Shown piece after piece: positions 33,521 through 41,956 of a stretch of 42,315 nt of DNA. A program made the translations under genes and the position numbers. The DNA comes from Aerolutibacter ruishenii. Its GTDB lineage: Bacteria; Pseudomonadota; Gammaproteobacteria; Xanthomonadales; Xanthomonadaceae. The stretch covers positions 1-42,315 of the forward strand of contig NZ_VLKP01000017.1 of assembly GCF_007830115.1 (NCBI RefSeq). The letters run 5' to 3'. The notes beneath the pieces are model-generated. The model was not told where the DNA came from. It did no database searches and saw nothing but the letters and a program-made list of their open reading frames with translations. Position 1 is the first letter of the stretch. Each line of letters begins with the position of its first letter.

Positions 33521-34358
33521 GTTCGAAGCCGAACTCAAGGCTCGTGCATTCGTAAAACGAATTTCTCCGCAGTCTGCCCCTGTTCCACTCGAGCCCTACT
33601 TGGCCGATGTTGGAGCAAAGTTTCTCGTTGACGATGCAATGGCACCGGATGAGGCCGGTTACTCCATGCCAATCGGTGCGGGGTTTCTCGTTGCGGTCAA
33701 TGGGCGGGATCGGCTCGAGCGACAGCGGTTTACCGCATGCCACGAGATAGGCCATATCGTTCTCGGCCTTCCGAGTGAGCACGGCCCCGCCCAACTTCAG
33801 CGACACCCGAATGAAATCTGCTGCGACGTCTTTGCTGCGGAGCTTCTCCTTCCGGTGCACTTGTTTCGCCCGGCGATTGCCGAGCGTCCCGCGACCTTCC
33901 AAGCACTTGAGGAGCTCCGGGAGGTGTTTCAGGCGTCCCTACACTGTCTAGGCTCGAGGTATGCCGCGCTGTCGCGAGAGATCTGTGCGTTTGTTGTGGC
34001 TCGCGCAGGTGTCATCCAGCATTGCTTCCGTTCTCCGCCCATGCGTAGCTCGGGCCTAGCGGTGCGTCGTGGGATGCGGTTCCCAGCCAAATCAAAGGCA
34101 GCAAAGCTGCGTGGTGACGTGGAGGTCCAAGAGCTTGTCGAGCATCAGGCCGATGCTTGGCTCGAGGGCGAGCTCAACGGGGTGGTCATCGAGGACGCGA
34201 TCCATGACGTCGAACGAGATACATCCCTAATACTTCTCACATGCGACTGCGAGGTTATATCCAACGCGCTCTCACGTTCTTCGGACCCTCGAGCAAGCTA
34301 CGAGCGAGACGGGCTGGATGAGCTCAGCGGCACCCTGTCGTGGAATCGACGGCGCTAA
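33513..34358 (+). CDS. ImmA/IrrE-type metallopeptidase
   Basis: The protein has 281 residues. The zinc-peptidase motif H77-E78-x-x-H81 is seen in FTACHEIGHIVLGL. The downstream glutamate is in EICCDVFAAELLLP, the usual third-ligand segment of the ImmA/IrrE family. The following region to residue 160 completes the peptidase fold. The C-terminal 120 residues are a separate domain of unknown kind. It is expected to cleave or sequester the XRE regulator made from the overlapping gene, releasing transcription of the ubiquitin-like operon under stress or phage attack. That link is inference from gene order. Confidence 0.9.
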   Translation: MNEFEAELKARAFVKRISPQSAPVPLEPYLADVGAKFLVDDAMAPDEAGYSMPIGAGFLVAVNGRDRLERQRFTACHEIGHIVLGLPSEHGPAQLQRHPNEICCDVFAAELLLPVHLFRPAIAERPATFQALEELREVFQASLHCLGSRYAALSREICAFVVARAGVIQHCFRSPPMRSSGLAVRRGMRFPAKSKAAKLRGDVEVQELVEHQADAWLEGELNGVVIEDAIHDVERDTSLILLTCDCEVISNALSRSSDPRASYERDGLDELSGTLSWNRRR

Positions 34359-35049
34359 CGCGTTGATCGGACCGATGCAACTGCTTATGCGGCTGAAATT
34401 CGGTGGGTTTCCCGTGCCGGACCGGCGATACCGCGTCGAGGAGAAGACTAGCGCTTCTAACCTACAGCAGCGGCTATTGGTTAGGATGCCGACTTTGGCT
34501 CCGGTCGAGTTCCTGGCCGACCAGGCTGATCACGAGTACCGGATGCAGCTGATCACTTTGCCTCTATCGAGTATGTTGGCTATCGGCCAGTGGTAGACAT
34601 CTGCTAGCCCCAGCGTGAAGCTGGTTAGCTCGACAGGAGCCATGGCGCAATGGCATAGGCGCACCCACTCGGCGACTGGCTCGCCTGAATTGCGTGTGTC
34701 ATCGATGCAGTACGAGCGCGCGCAGCGTGCTCGCGTCTCGCGCCAAGGCGTGGCGATGCGTCGAGTGTGCGCATACGCACCGCCTTCATGACACGAAGAC
34801 ACGCTAGGCATCGCTGTAGGTCTGCGCGATGCGTGCTTACGGCCATCGCACGTGAGCGAACAACGGATTCGCCCGTCCGACTGGCTAACCGTGAGCGTCG
34901 GCGCCCGACCCTGGCGCGCTGCGGTGGCACGGCGCCAGGTGCTGGAGCGCCCTTCCATCGGTTCGGTACCGCTAGAACGAGCGGTATTCAGCAGCCTTTT
35001 TCAAGGCCTGCGTGTGCTGGTTGATCTGCGCGCTGGTATCGCCACCCAC
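34359..35049. other. About 690 bases without a supportable gene
   Basis: Open frames run on both strands, the longest being 34530-34958 on the minus strand and the first part of a plus-strand frame at 34852. None has family motifs or a good start. GC content is lower in the left half, as in the XRE/ImmA genes, and higher to the right. The stretch probably marks a join between separately acquired cargo segments. Confidence 0.4.
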
Positions 35050-35757
35050 TTAGGTCCGGTCCGAGAAGTCCTTGAGGGAATCGAGCAGGGGCGTGAGCAC
35101 AACGCGCCGGGTCCGGGCATCGCGGATCGCGAGTGTCGTCCAGTTTTCGTCGCCACGCACGAAGCCAACGTTGAACGTTACGGTGAACCTGCCACCGGGC
35201 TTGAGCCCGCCATTATTGCGGTAATCATTGGTGAGCGTGGTCGTAGCCTCCGGCTCGGTACGGCCGTCGATATAGAGGGCCGCCTTCCAGTTCAGCCCGC
35301 TGATGGGCAGGGACGAGTCGTTGACGACGGTCGCGCGGATCCGCGGCTGCAGACCAAAGAAGTTCCTGTCGATGAAGAACTGCGGGTGCAATGCCGCGAT
35401 GCGAGACAGCTGCGCACGGATCGGAGCCTCGGCACGGTGCCGCGTCTCGAGGGCCTTCAGCGTCGCGGGGTAGGTTTCGAGCACGAGCCGGGCCTCGCCC
35501 CGAACGATGTCGCGCACGCTACCCTCGGGATAGCGCGCGTTGAGCGTGTCCAGATTGCGATCTGACACCGCCCAATCGAGTGCCTTCGCCTGCTCGGGCG
35601 AGAGCTTGGCGGCCACCGGCGCAAGCGATGCGCGGTACGCCTCCAGACCACGGCAGGTGACGAGCTTTTTGTCTGCGGGTCTACTGCAAGCGACTGCGGT
35701 CAGAAGCGCCAGGGCGCCGATAAGCGTGCGGCATGCGCGGGAGAACGAACGATCCAT
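35050..35757 (-). CDS. Lipoprotein of unknown function
   Basis: The protein has 235 residues from the ATG at 35757, which has AAGGGGAC upstream. The N-terminus is a lipoprotein signal: a positively charged start, hydrophobic LIGALALLTAVACS with the lipobox LTAVAC, and Cys24 as acylation site. The mature part has a helical half with several basic residues and a beta-rich half (RIRATVVNDSSLPISGLNWK, RFTVTFNVGF) that looks like an immunoglobulin-like domain. It resembles DUF6694-type lipoproteins, but I am not sure. The residue after the cysteine is Ser, which suggests outer-membrane sorting. It follows the gene at 35810 on the same strand with a 52-base gap. Confidence 0.8.
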   Translation of the reverse strand: MDRSFSRACRTLIGALALLTAVACSRPADKKLVTCRGLEAYRASLAPVAAKLSPEQAKALDWAVSDRNLDTLNARYPEGSVRDIVRGEARLVLETYPATLKALETRHRAEAPIRAQLSRIAALHPQFFIDRNFFGLQPRIRATVVNDSSLPISGLNWKAALYIDGRTEPEATTTLTNDYRNNGGLKPGGRFTVTFNVGFVRGDENWTTLAIRDARTRRVVLTPLLDSLKDFSDRT

Positions 35758-35809
35758 GGAAGTCCCCTTGGTTGAATGGCCGCTGCGGCCGGCGGTGAAA
35801 TACGCGTCG

Positions 35810-36583
35810 TTAGCTGGCCCGCTGCGTACGCGCAGGGGCGAGCAGGGCGAGTTCGTTGGGAACCAGGGCCCAGAAGAGCTCGCCCAGCGTCGTGAGGTGT
35901 TCTGCAAACAGCATGCTCAACGCGTTCTCGGGGCGCGCGTTGAAGGGCAGAAAAGAGGTATTGGTCCACTGGCCGGACGCGACCGGACCCACTCGCCTTC
36001 GCAGCTCCGTGAAGATGACCTCGCGGACGCGAGCAGGATCCGGAAGGCGCTGTTGCTGCGCGACGGAGGCTCCTTGCCGTGTGGCGGCCCAGACGCAGTA
36101 GCGCCATTGCGCGGCCGATAGCTCGAGTCCGCATTCGCGGTGGACAAAGGCCAAGTCCTGGGCCCAGCTGGCGTCGAACTGGTGCTTGGTGAGCTGCGCT
36201 TCAAAGTACCGTTCGCCCTCGGCAACGGCCAGTTCGCGCCACAGCTTCAGCCGAAGGGCGATGGCGAAGTCGTCGCGCGGGACTGACTCGAGGTAGTCCC
36301 GCAGGGCAGGGGCCAATGCATCCGGCTCGTAGGCTCGCCACGCAAAGCGCCACTGAAGCCCCTCGATCGGAGTTTCCCGTGCATCGGGCGATGCGTCCCA
36401 ACGAGGTTCCGGCCACGGCACCTCGATGAGCCCGAGCTCTCGCAGCTGCCCCATGACCGCAAGGGTCATGCGACGCGTCGGCGCGATGCGCGTGCGCCTC
36501 GCCCAGCTTTCCATGAGCGCGCCCAGATAAAGCGCCGCCGGCAGGCCGAGGTCGTCGATCGTGGCAGGGGGCGTGGGGGCCAT
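35810..36583 (-). CDS. Hypothetical protein, 257 residues
   Basis: This is a soluble, mainly helical protein with many Trp and Arg residues (ESWARRTRIAPTRRM, LKLWRELAVAEGERYFEAQ, QWRYCVWAATRQG). The first 60 residues, with MAVMGQLRELGLIEVPWPEP-like spacing, could be a winged helix. No known family is recognised. It is upstream of the lipoprotein gene on the same strand and divergent from the XRE gene at 36690, which may regulate it. Confidence 0.65.
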   Translation of the reverse strand: MAPTPPATIDDLGLPAALYLGALMESWARRTRIAPTRRMTLAVMGQLRELGLIEVPWPEPRWDASPDARETPIEGLQWRFAWRAYEPDALAPALRDYLESVPRDDFAIALRLKLWRELAVAEGERYFEAQLTKHQFDASWAQDLAFVHRECGLELSAAQWRYCVWAATRQGASVAQQQRLPDPARVREVIFTELRRRVGPVASGQWTNTSFLPFNARPENALSMLFAEHLTTLGELFWALVPNELALLAPARTQRAS

Positions 36584-36689
36584 CGCGTGGGCTCAGCCCC
36601 TTCGTCGTTGAACGCGCCTATCAGGATAACTTAGTATCGGAGCCGCTCGGAGTTTCCCACCCTATGGGCTCGTCCTATTGGGGTGGTTC

Positions 36690-37004
36690 GTGGTGTCTGG
36701 GGCTGGGGAACTGCCGATCCTTGCTGTTCGCCTGCGCGAGGCGCGGGTGCGGCTGGGCATTGCCCAGGTCGAGCTGGGACGGCGCGTCGGCATGGACCCG
36801 GGTGTGGCAAGTCCCCGGATCAACCAGTACGAGAACGGCGTCCACGTGCCGCACCACACCACGGCGGCGCGGATCGCGCGCGAGCTGGGCGTGCCTCTGG
36901 CCTATCTGTATGCCGAGGATGACCAGCTCGCCCGGTGGATCTTGGTGTGGACGCAACTAAGTGCCGCCGAGCGACGGCGGCTCTTGAGGGAGCTCGAAGC
37001 CTGA
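36690..37004 (+). CDS. XRE-family regulator
   Basis: The protein has about 104 residues. The helix-turn-helix region is typical: AVRLREARVRLGIAQVELGR, then INQYENGVHVPHHTTAARIA. A short C-terminal part (LSAAERRRLLRELEA) resembles small XRE proteins that end in a helical tail. The start is uncertain: GTG at 36690 or 36693 fits the GGGGTGG upstream, while a TTG at 36678 is also open. It is divergent from the unknown gene ending at 36583 and convergent with the Abi-like gene. Confidence 0.85.
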   Translation: MVSGAGELPILAVRLREARVRLGIAQVELGRRVGMDPGVASPRINQYENGVHVPHHTTAARIARELGVPLAYLYAEDDQLARWILVWTQLSAAERRRLLRELEA

Positions 37005-37119
37005 TCGTTGAGCGAATCCCATGCGTGGCTTCAAAGTGCGCTTTCCAGCTTCGTGAGCCGAACGTTTGGTCGAGCTCCACTTGGCATGCACCGCGTCGTG
37101 ATCGTGGCTCTACCGAAGC

Positions 37120-37797
37120 CTAGACTCCGCGGTCGAGGGGTTCCGCGGGTTTGACCTCCACAACTAGCGTAGGCGCGCCTGCCAGAACCTGTGGAAGCAC
37201 CGAGTAGGTTTCGCACCACTGTGCGCCAGCGGGCACCAGCCAGCGGGTGAGCTGGACAATCGATGCATAGCGCTCGCCCAGCGGCTCGTGGAGGATCGGT
37301 TCGTGATGGGCGATCCGGTTGCGCAGATCGCGCACCTTGCCGATGGGCGCGGAGAAGTCCTTGCGGCGCAAGCCCTTTCCGTTGTCTCGCTGCGCGATGG
37401 CATACAGCGCGCGCTGCCACAGGGTTTCGTAATCACTGCCGAACAGGCCGGTCCAGAAGCCGAACGTCAATGCAGCCACCAGGCGGCCGGGTGTCTCTGG
37501 CCGGCGCATGCGAGACAGGGTCGTGCGTGCTTCGTCGATGCGCTTACGCATGTCGGCGCCGACCAGCACGCGCGGCTCGTCGAACCAGAACTCGCCGTAG
37601 CGCGCGGAGAGGACGTCGTGAATCCGGTTGCGCAGCGCGACCTCGAGCATCTGCAGCGGCGTATAGAACGCTTCGGACACGCGCGTGTTGTACAGGTACA
37701 GCTCCAAAGCGCGCGTCCGATCGCCGCCCGCCCACTGCAGGTACCGGCCGAACCGCTCGAGCGACAGTGCATGCTCCAACCCTTCAAATGAATGCAT
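37120..37797 (-). CDS. Abi-like HEPN-domain protein
   Basis: The protein has 225 residues from the second Met (37797, MHSFEGLEHALS). It matches the Abi-like family of abortive-infection proteins: LSLERFGRYLQWAGGD, then ALELYLYNTRVSEAFYTPLQ and EVALRNRIHDVL early. The C-terminal RDLRNRIAHHEPIL contains the HEPN R-x4-H signature (R-NRIA-H). Related AbiD/AbiF-type proteins stop phage growth, probably through RNA cleavage or RNA binding. It sits between an XRE regulator and the transposon recombinase. The activity is inferred from family membership. Confidence 0.86.
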   Translation of the reverse strand: MHSFEGLEHALSLERFGRYLQWAGGDRTRALELYLYNTRVSEAFYTPLQMLEVALRNRIHDVLSARYGEFWFDEPRVLVGADMRKRIDEARTTLSRMRRPETPGRLVAALTFGFWTGLFGSDYETLWQRALYAIAQRDNGKGLRRKDFSAPIGKVRDLRNRIAHHEPILHEPLGERYASIVQLTRWLVPAGAQWCETYSVLPQVLAGAPTLVVEVKPAEPLDRGV

Positions 37798-37895
37798 CCC
37801 CGCTCCCAAGTTGCATCGTCCGGGACAGGCCCGTAGGATGGGCGGCGTAGACCCCGGTACCGTCTCTGCCTTCGTGCACGCGGCCGGGGTATTTT

Positions 37896-38987
37896 TTAGT
37901 CGCGTTTCGGCTCGTCTTCGAGCAGCCGTGCCGCCGGGTTGTCCTGTACGCCACCGGCCTGAAAGTAGCCGATTACGCTTCCCACCGACCGATGTTCGGT
38001 CATGGCCATGATGGCGGGCAGGGCGACTCCCTGGCGGCCCCCCTCGGTGACGAAGCCTGAGCGCAGGCTGTGGCCTGCGAAGTCGCCCTCCAGGCCAGCC
38101 TTGGCCGCGCGCCGCTGCACGATCTCAGCCACTGCAGCCGGCGAAAGGCCCGCGCCGACGCGGTCCTTCCACAGGCGCCGGAAGACCCGACCCTCGGTCA
38201 GACCGCTGGCCTCGATCCAGCGGGCGAGGGCGTCGCCTGCGACTCCGAGCACAGATTTGTCCGGCGTCGACTTAGCGTTCGGGCCGGCCTGTTGCGTCTT
38301 GCTGAACTGCAGTCGATACACGTAGCCGCCGTCCGGCAGACGCTTGAGGTCGGCGAAGTCCGCCGCGGCGACCTCGCTACGGCGGCGCCCGCCGCTGGCG
38401 AATGCGAAGTAGAGCAGGGCGCGATCCCGGATGCCCTCTAGCGTCTGATCACACGTTTCTACCAATGCCTCGAGCTCGCGCCGCGTAATCGCAGTCTTTT
38501 TGGTTGGCCGCTCCCCACGCTTGTTTGCCGCGCGTCGCGCACGTGCCAGAAGGTGGCGCACTGGCGGCTGCTCGCAGGGATTGTCCACGCGCCGCAACTG
38601 ATGGGCCTTGGACAGCACTGCGACCCGGTGCACGACGGTCGTCAGCTTGAGCGCACCAGTGCGTTTCTTGAAGCCGGCGGCGACCAGTTGATCGTCGAGG
38701 GACTTGGGCAGTTCCCACGCCATTCCCGACGTCGAGCGGCGCGCTACGTGGTCGACGATGAACTGCACGACCGCAATTTCCGGCACCGGCAGCTCGATCG
38801 ATCGTCCGTAGCGCCCCTGAAACCAGGCTGCCCAGTAGCGCAGCGCGCTTGCATAGCTGCGGGTCGTGTTGGCGGACGCGGCTTCCTCGAGGATCTCCTT
38901 GACCGCGCTCTCGGCGGCCTCGGCCAGCTGATCGGGGAAGAGGACCGGGGTGATCGCCAGTGGCTCCGGCAAGGTGTTATCAGACAT
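37896..38987 (-). CDS. tnpS: Tyrosine recombinase TnpS-like (cointegrate resolution)
   Basis: The protein has 363 residues. A SAM-like N-terminal DNA-binding region (ANTTRSYASALRYWAAWFQG) is followed by the catalytic domain with ASGGRRRSEV, H306 and R309 (GHSLRSGF) and nucleophile Y341 (SVIGYFQAGG). All key residues are present. In the Tn4651 group TnpS cuts a site located between tnpS and tnpT to resolve cointegrates, and this gene is divergent from a TnpT-like gene with a fitting core site between them. Its start codon lies within ACATAT-GTA-ATATGT, which could be an autoregulatory binding site. It is unrelated in detail to the recombinase at the window's left edge. Confidence 0.92.
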   Translation of the reverse strand: MSDNTLPEPLAITPVLFPDQLAEAAESAVKEILEEAASANTTRSYASALRYWAAWFQGRYGRSIELPVPEIAVVQFIVDHVARRSTSGMAWELPKSLDDQLVAAGFKKRTGALKLTTVVHRVAVLSKAHQLRRVDNPCEQPPVRHLLARARRAANKRGERPTKKTAITRRELEALVETCDQTLEGIRDRALLYFAFASGGRRRSEVAAADFADLKRLPDGGYVYRLQFSKTQQAGPNAKSTPDKSVLGVAGDALARWIEASGLTEGRVFRRLWKDRVGAGLSPAAVAEIVQRRAAKAGLEGDFAGHSLRSGFVTEGGRQGVALPAIMAMTEHRSVGSVIGYFQAGGVQDNPAARLLEDEPKRD

Positions 38988-39093
38988 ATGTAATATGTAT
39001 CCCCTACTACGGTCCCATCATCGTACCCGTGATAAACATCCATTATCGCGGGTGCTGAAACCGCAGAGTAGGGCACCCGACAAGGAGACGCAA
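38988..39093. other. Resolution region between tnpS and tnpT
   Basis: This 106-base divergent intergenic region should hold both promoters and the cointegrate resolution site. Besides the core at 39025-39053, outer repeats CCCTAC (39002-39007) and GTAGGG (39068-39073) flank the core in inverted orientation and may be accessory binding sites for TnpT. A further inverted repeat, ACATAT-GTA-ATATGT (38984-38998), overlaps the tnpS start. Confidence 0.75.
39025..39053. other. Tyrosine recombinase core site (11-bp arms, 7-bp spacer)
   Basis: Arms ACCCGTGATAA (39025-39035) and TTATCGCGGGT (39043-39053) match in 10 of 11 positions as inverted repeats around the spacer ACATCCA. This layout is the standard crossover site of tyrosine recombinases, with one recombinase monomer per arm. 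The location matches the resolution site described for Tn4651. Confidence 0.82.
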
Positions 39094-40041
39094 ATGGCCC
39101 GTGGCATCACCCAGAACGACGTCGATCAGGCCGCCGATGCCCTGCTGCTGGCCGGTGAACGCCCCACCGTCGAGCGCATCCGCCAGCACCTGGGCACCGG
39201 CTCGCCCAACACCGTGACCCGGCTGCTGGACACCTGGTGGAAAGGCCTCGGGGCGCGCCTGAGCGCGCAACGGCGCACCGTCGAGCTGCCGGATGCACCC
39301 GAACCGGTCGCGATGCTGGCCGCCCAGCTCTGGGAGCAGGCGCTAACGAGCGCTCGCGAGCACGCCGAGGCCGCGCTGGCCGAGGAGCGCGGCAGCCTGG
39401 CGGCGGCCCGGCTGGAGGCCGATGCCCGCGTCGCCGCGGCCCAGCAGGCGTCGGAGACGGCGCAGGAAGCCTCAGCCCAGGCGGTCGCCGCCCTCTCGGC
39501 CGCCCAGGAGCGCCTGCAGGAGCGCCAGCGGCTGGTCGACCAGCAGACCGGGCAGCTCGAAGACCTCACCCGCCAGCGCGACGAGGCTCTGCAGCGCCTT
39601 GCGAGCCAGGAGGCGGAACTCTCTGCCCTGCGCGCCCGGCTCGAGACCCAACAAGCAGAGGCCGCCGCCGAGCGCGAGGCCCAGGCGACCCACCTGCGCG
39701 CGGTCGAGGACCGCGCCCACCGCGAGGTTGACCGGGCCCGGCAGGAAACGCGGGGCCTCAAGCAGCAGCTCACGGCGATGGAGAGGGCGCATTCGACGCG
39801 CCTGCGTCAGCTCGACGCCGAACTCGTTGAGGTGCGGACATCCGCGGCGCAGCTGGCGCGGGATCTGTCGGCAGAACGGGCGCGACGAGAGACGCTGGAG
39901 GCGCAGCAGGCCGAGCTTCGGCGCAGTTTGGAGTCAGCGCTCGCACCGGCGCCGATCGCAAAACGCGCACGAGCGCGAACAAGCACGAACCCCCGCCCGG
40001 GCCGGACCGCGAAGCCTGCAGGAGCCAAAACCTCTAAGTAA
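39094..40041 (+). CDS. tnpT: TnpT-like coiled-coil DNA-binding protein (KfrA-type N-terminus)
   Basis: The protein has 315 residues; the start follows AAGGAG by six bases. The N-terminus (ITQNDVDQAADALLLAGERP, then VERIRQHLGTGSPNTVTRLL) is a KfrA_N-type helix-turn-helix. From about residue 85 to 285 there is a nearly unbroken Ala/Glu/Gln/Arg-rich coiled coil, followed by a basic tail rich in Lys, Arg and Pro. TnpT proteins of the Tn4651 group bind next to the crossover site and are required with TnpS for resolution. It is the first gene of a run of four closely spaced genes reading toward the right repeat. Confidence 0.9.
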   Translation: MARGITQNDVDQAADALLLAGERPTVERIRQHLGTGSPNTVTRLLDTWWKGLGARLSAQRRTVELPDAPEPVAMLAAQLWEQALTSAREHAEAALAEERGSLAAARLEADARVAAAQQASETAQEASAQAVAALSAAQERLQERQRLVDQQTGQLEDLTRQRDEALQRLASQEAELSALRARLETQQAEAAAEREAQATHLRAVEDRAHREVDRARQETRGLKQQLTAMERAHSTRLRQLDAELVEVRTSAAQLARDLSAERARRETLEAQQAELRRSLESALAPAPIAKRARARTSTNPRPGRTAKPAGAKTSK

Positions 40042-40052
40042 TACTGAGGGGC

Positions 40053-40781
40053 ATGACGTCGACCGCCGAGCTCCAACGCCTGATTTCCCTGTCGGTAGCC
40101 GATCCGCGGCATGAGCCGGATTTCCTGCGCGCGCTGCTGACAGCTCGGCTCTACGTGCATCTGCCGCTCAAGCCCTCATCGCGTGCACTGCAGCTCGTGT
40201 GCTTCACCCGGCCGGATGGACTCACGGTGATCCCGGTGTTCACCGACGAAGGCAAGGCGGCGGTCGCGGCCCGAGGCGCGGTCCGCGTGGGCCAGGTGCG
40301 AGGCTGGGATCTTTTCATGAGCGCGCCCGGCGCGACGTTCATGCTCGACCCGAACGATGTCTCGACCACCCTCTACCCGGAGGAGATCCTGGCGCTGCTG
40401 TCGGATGGCAGCGCCGCCATGGCGCCGACGTCCGTTCCCGATGCGCCTGTCGACGTCTCGCCGGCGCTCCCCGAGGATGCCTGGATCGGGCAACTGGTCG
40501 TCGAGGCCGTCAGGCCCATCGAGGCCGCCGAGGCCGTGCACCTCGTGCACGCACACGTGGCCGGCTCCGTGGAGCCGACGGGCCTGCTGGCGGTGGTCGC
40601 CGTGCCGCACGCGTTCGCCGAGCGCGTGGCGCGGGCGGTGGCGCTGGCACTGCAAACCAATGACCGCGAGCCGCGCCTGCCGATCGACCTGAGCAGCTAC
40701 GAGCCGGCCGAGCCGCCGGATTGGGTCGCAATGCCGGAATTCCCGCCGGTTTGGGTTCGCCGCCCGACGGTCTCGCATTGA
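40053..40781 (+). CDS. SseB-domain protein
   Basis: The protein has 242 residues; it starts 11 bases after tnpT behind GAGGGG. The first 110 residues match the SseB N-terminal domain: LLTARLYVHLPLKP, LVCFTRPDGLTVIPVFTDEG, then AATFMLDPNDVSTTLYPEEI-like segments ending at LLSDG. The second half (EDAWIGQLVVEAVRPIEAAE and onward) is a separate, less clear alpha/beta domain like the SseB C-terminal domain. SseB proteins have no firm biochemical role outside the Salmonella namesake. Co-transcription with tnpT is likely. Confidence 0.82.
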   Translation: MTSTAELQRLISLSVADPRHEPDFLRALLTARLYVHLPLKPSSRALQLVCFTRPDGLTVIPVFTDEGKAAVAARGAVRVGQVRGWDLFMSAPGATFMLDPNDVSTTLYPEEILALLSDGSAAMAPTSVPDAPVDVSPALPEDAWIGQLVVEAVRPIEAAEAVHLVHAHVAGSVEPTGLLAVVAVPHAFAERVARAVALALQTNDREPRLPIDLSSYEPAEPPDWVAMPEFPPVWVRRPTVSH

Positions 40782-40782
40782 T

Positions 40783-41130
40783 ATGGATGGAGCCGATGGG
40801 ACCGCGAGTGAGGTTGCGCCCGGGGAAGTACTCGCCAAGGCCGTGGGCCGCGCCGCCGCCTGGCTGGGCCTGAGCGACCAGGAACTGCTCCAAGCGCTCG
40901 AGCTGCAGGCGCCGTCCGGCGAGCTCGAGGCTGGGTCGACGGCCTGGCATAGCGCGCTGAGCCTGATCCATCTCGCGTACCGGTTGGAGCATCTGGCCGG
41001 AGATCAACACGGGGCGCAGCAGTGGCTACGCGGGTCCAATGTCGGGCTCGGCCGGCCACCGATCGAGCGACTGGTGGAGCCCGGCGGCGCGTCGGCCCTT
41101 CTCGACTACACCCACACCTTCTACCGGTGA
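40783..41130 (+). CDS. DUF2384 (Xre/MbcA/ParS toxin-binding) protein
   Basis: The protein has 115 residues; its ATG begins one base after the upstream stop codon. The segment LGLSDQELLQALELQAPSGE, then HLAYRLEHLAGDQHGAQQWL and PPIERLVEPGGASALLDY, is the typical DUF2384 domain of MbcA/ParS/Xre-type antitoxins. These normally bind a RES-domain toxin, but no RES gene follows here. The next gene is a HAD-like protein, four bases downstream. Either the partner is different or the domain has another use in this operon. An N-terminal DNA-binding domain is absent or very short. Confidence 0.82.
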   Translation: MDGADGTASEVAPGEVLAKAVGRAAAWLGLSDQELLQALELQAPSGELEAGSTAWHSALSLIHLAYRLEHLAGDQHGAQQWLRGSNVGLGRPPIERLVEPGGASALLDYTHTFYR

Positions 41131-41134
41131 GGCC

Positions 41135-41956
41135 GTGCTCCTGTTCGTCGATCTCGACAGCACGGGCGAACCCGGTGAAGCAGGCCGAGAGGGGGCGTCG
41201 GCGCGTCTACGTACCCTGCTGGAGGGGCTGGGTCCGTATGCGGAGCTGGTGGAGGTGGTGGTCAGCTCGCCGTGGGCTCGCGCGCACCGGCTCGAGGATC
41301 TCTGGGCGGCGCATGGGCTCGATTTGCCGACCCAGGTCGTCGGGAACCTCTGGGACGACGTGCCGCCCCTGAGCTTGTCGCGGTACGAACACATCATCTA
41401 CTGGCTCACCCGGCGGCACGTCTGGAGGCTGCCCAGCTGGCTTGCCGTCCTGCCCAGTGAAGAGGAGTGGCCCGCGGACCAGCACAGGAGACTCATTCAA
41501 TGGTCGGATTCGCGGGACGCGGCCGCGACCTCCCATGCGTTGCGGGCTCAACTGGAGCGCTACTACTGGGCGGACCTCTGGTGGGGCGACGGGCCACCGC
41601 CCGACGCCGCGGCCCGCTGGCGTGCGCACGCGCTCATGGTGGCCTGGAGCCTGCCGCGGCGCCGCTGGCCGCACGTCCTTGGCCACACGACCCCGGAGTT
41701 CGAAGTGCGACTGGACCTGCTACTCAAAGTCCATGCCGGCGCCCAGCGCTACGTGCGCGCTGGGGTCTGGTATCCGCACTGGGTGCATCTGCCGAGAGCA
41801 GAGCTCGGCAGGAGGAGGCCGATCGAGCTCATCGAGGCGTCAGGGGTCCAAGGGATCGAGCAGGTGCTGGCCTACGTCTGGCAACCAGAACCGGCAACGG
41901 TGTCTTTGCCGCAAGGCGTCGCAAGCGCGGGTCTGGTCCGCCCATCGAACTACTGA
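41135..41956 (+). CDS. HAD-like protein fused to a DUF2384-like C-terminal region
   Basis: The protein has 273 residues from the GTG at 41135, four bases after the upstream stop; longer frames would run over the DUF2384 gene. The N-terminus VLLFVDLDSTG carries the D6-x-D8 of HAD hydrolases of the small RNA-repair-associated type, and VVVSSPWARAHRLEDLWAAHGL continues it. After an Arg/Trp-rich middle, the C-terminal RPIELIEASGVQGIEQVLAYVW closely resembles the DUF2384 segment of the preceding gene. The protein therefore looks like a HAD domain joined to a second copy of that domain. A HAD/DUF2384 pair could be a toxin-antitoxin-like unit, but no activity is known. Confidence 0.72.
   Translation: MLLFVDLDSTGEPGEAGREGASARLRTLLEGLGPYAELVEVVVSSPWARAHRLEDLWAAHGLDLPTQVVGNLWDDVPPLSLSRYEHIIYWLTRRHVWRLPSWLAVLPSEEEWPADQHRRLIQWSDSRDAAATSHALRAQLERYYWADLWWGDGPPPDAAARWRAHALMVAWSLPRRRWPHVLGHTTPEFEVRLDLLLKVHAGAQRYVRAGVWYPHWVHLPRAELGRRRPIELIEASGVQGIEQVLAYVWQPEPATVSLPQGVASAGLVRPSNY

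Noticed and set aside
34852-35565. Plus-strand frame of 237 codons
   Set aside because: Most of it is antisense to the lipoprotein gene with its clear signal peptide; the unshared first part has no start signal or motif.
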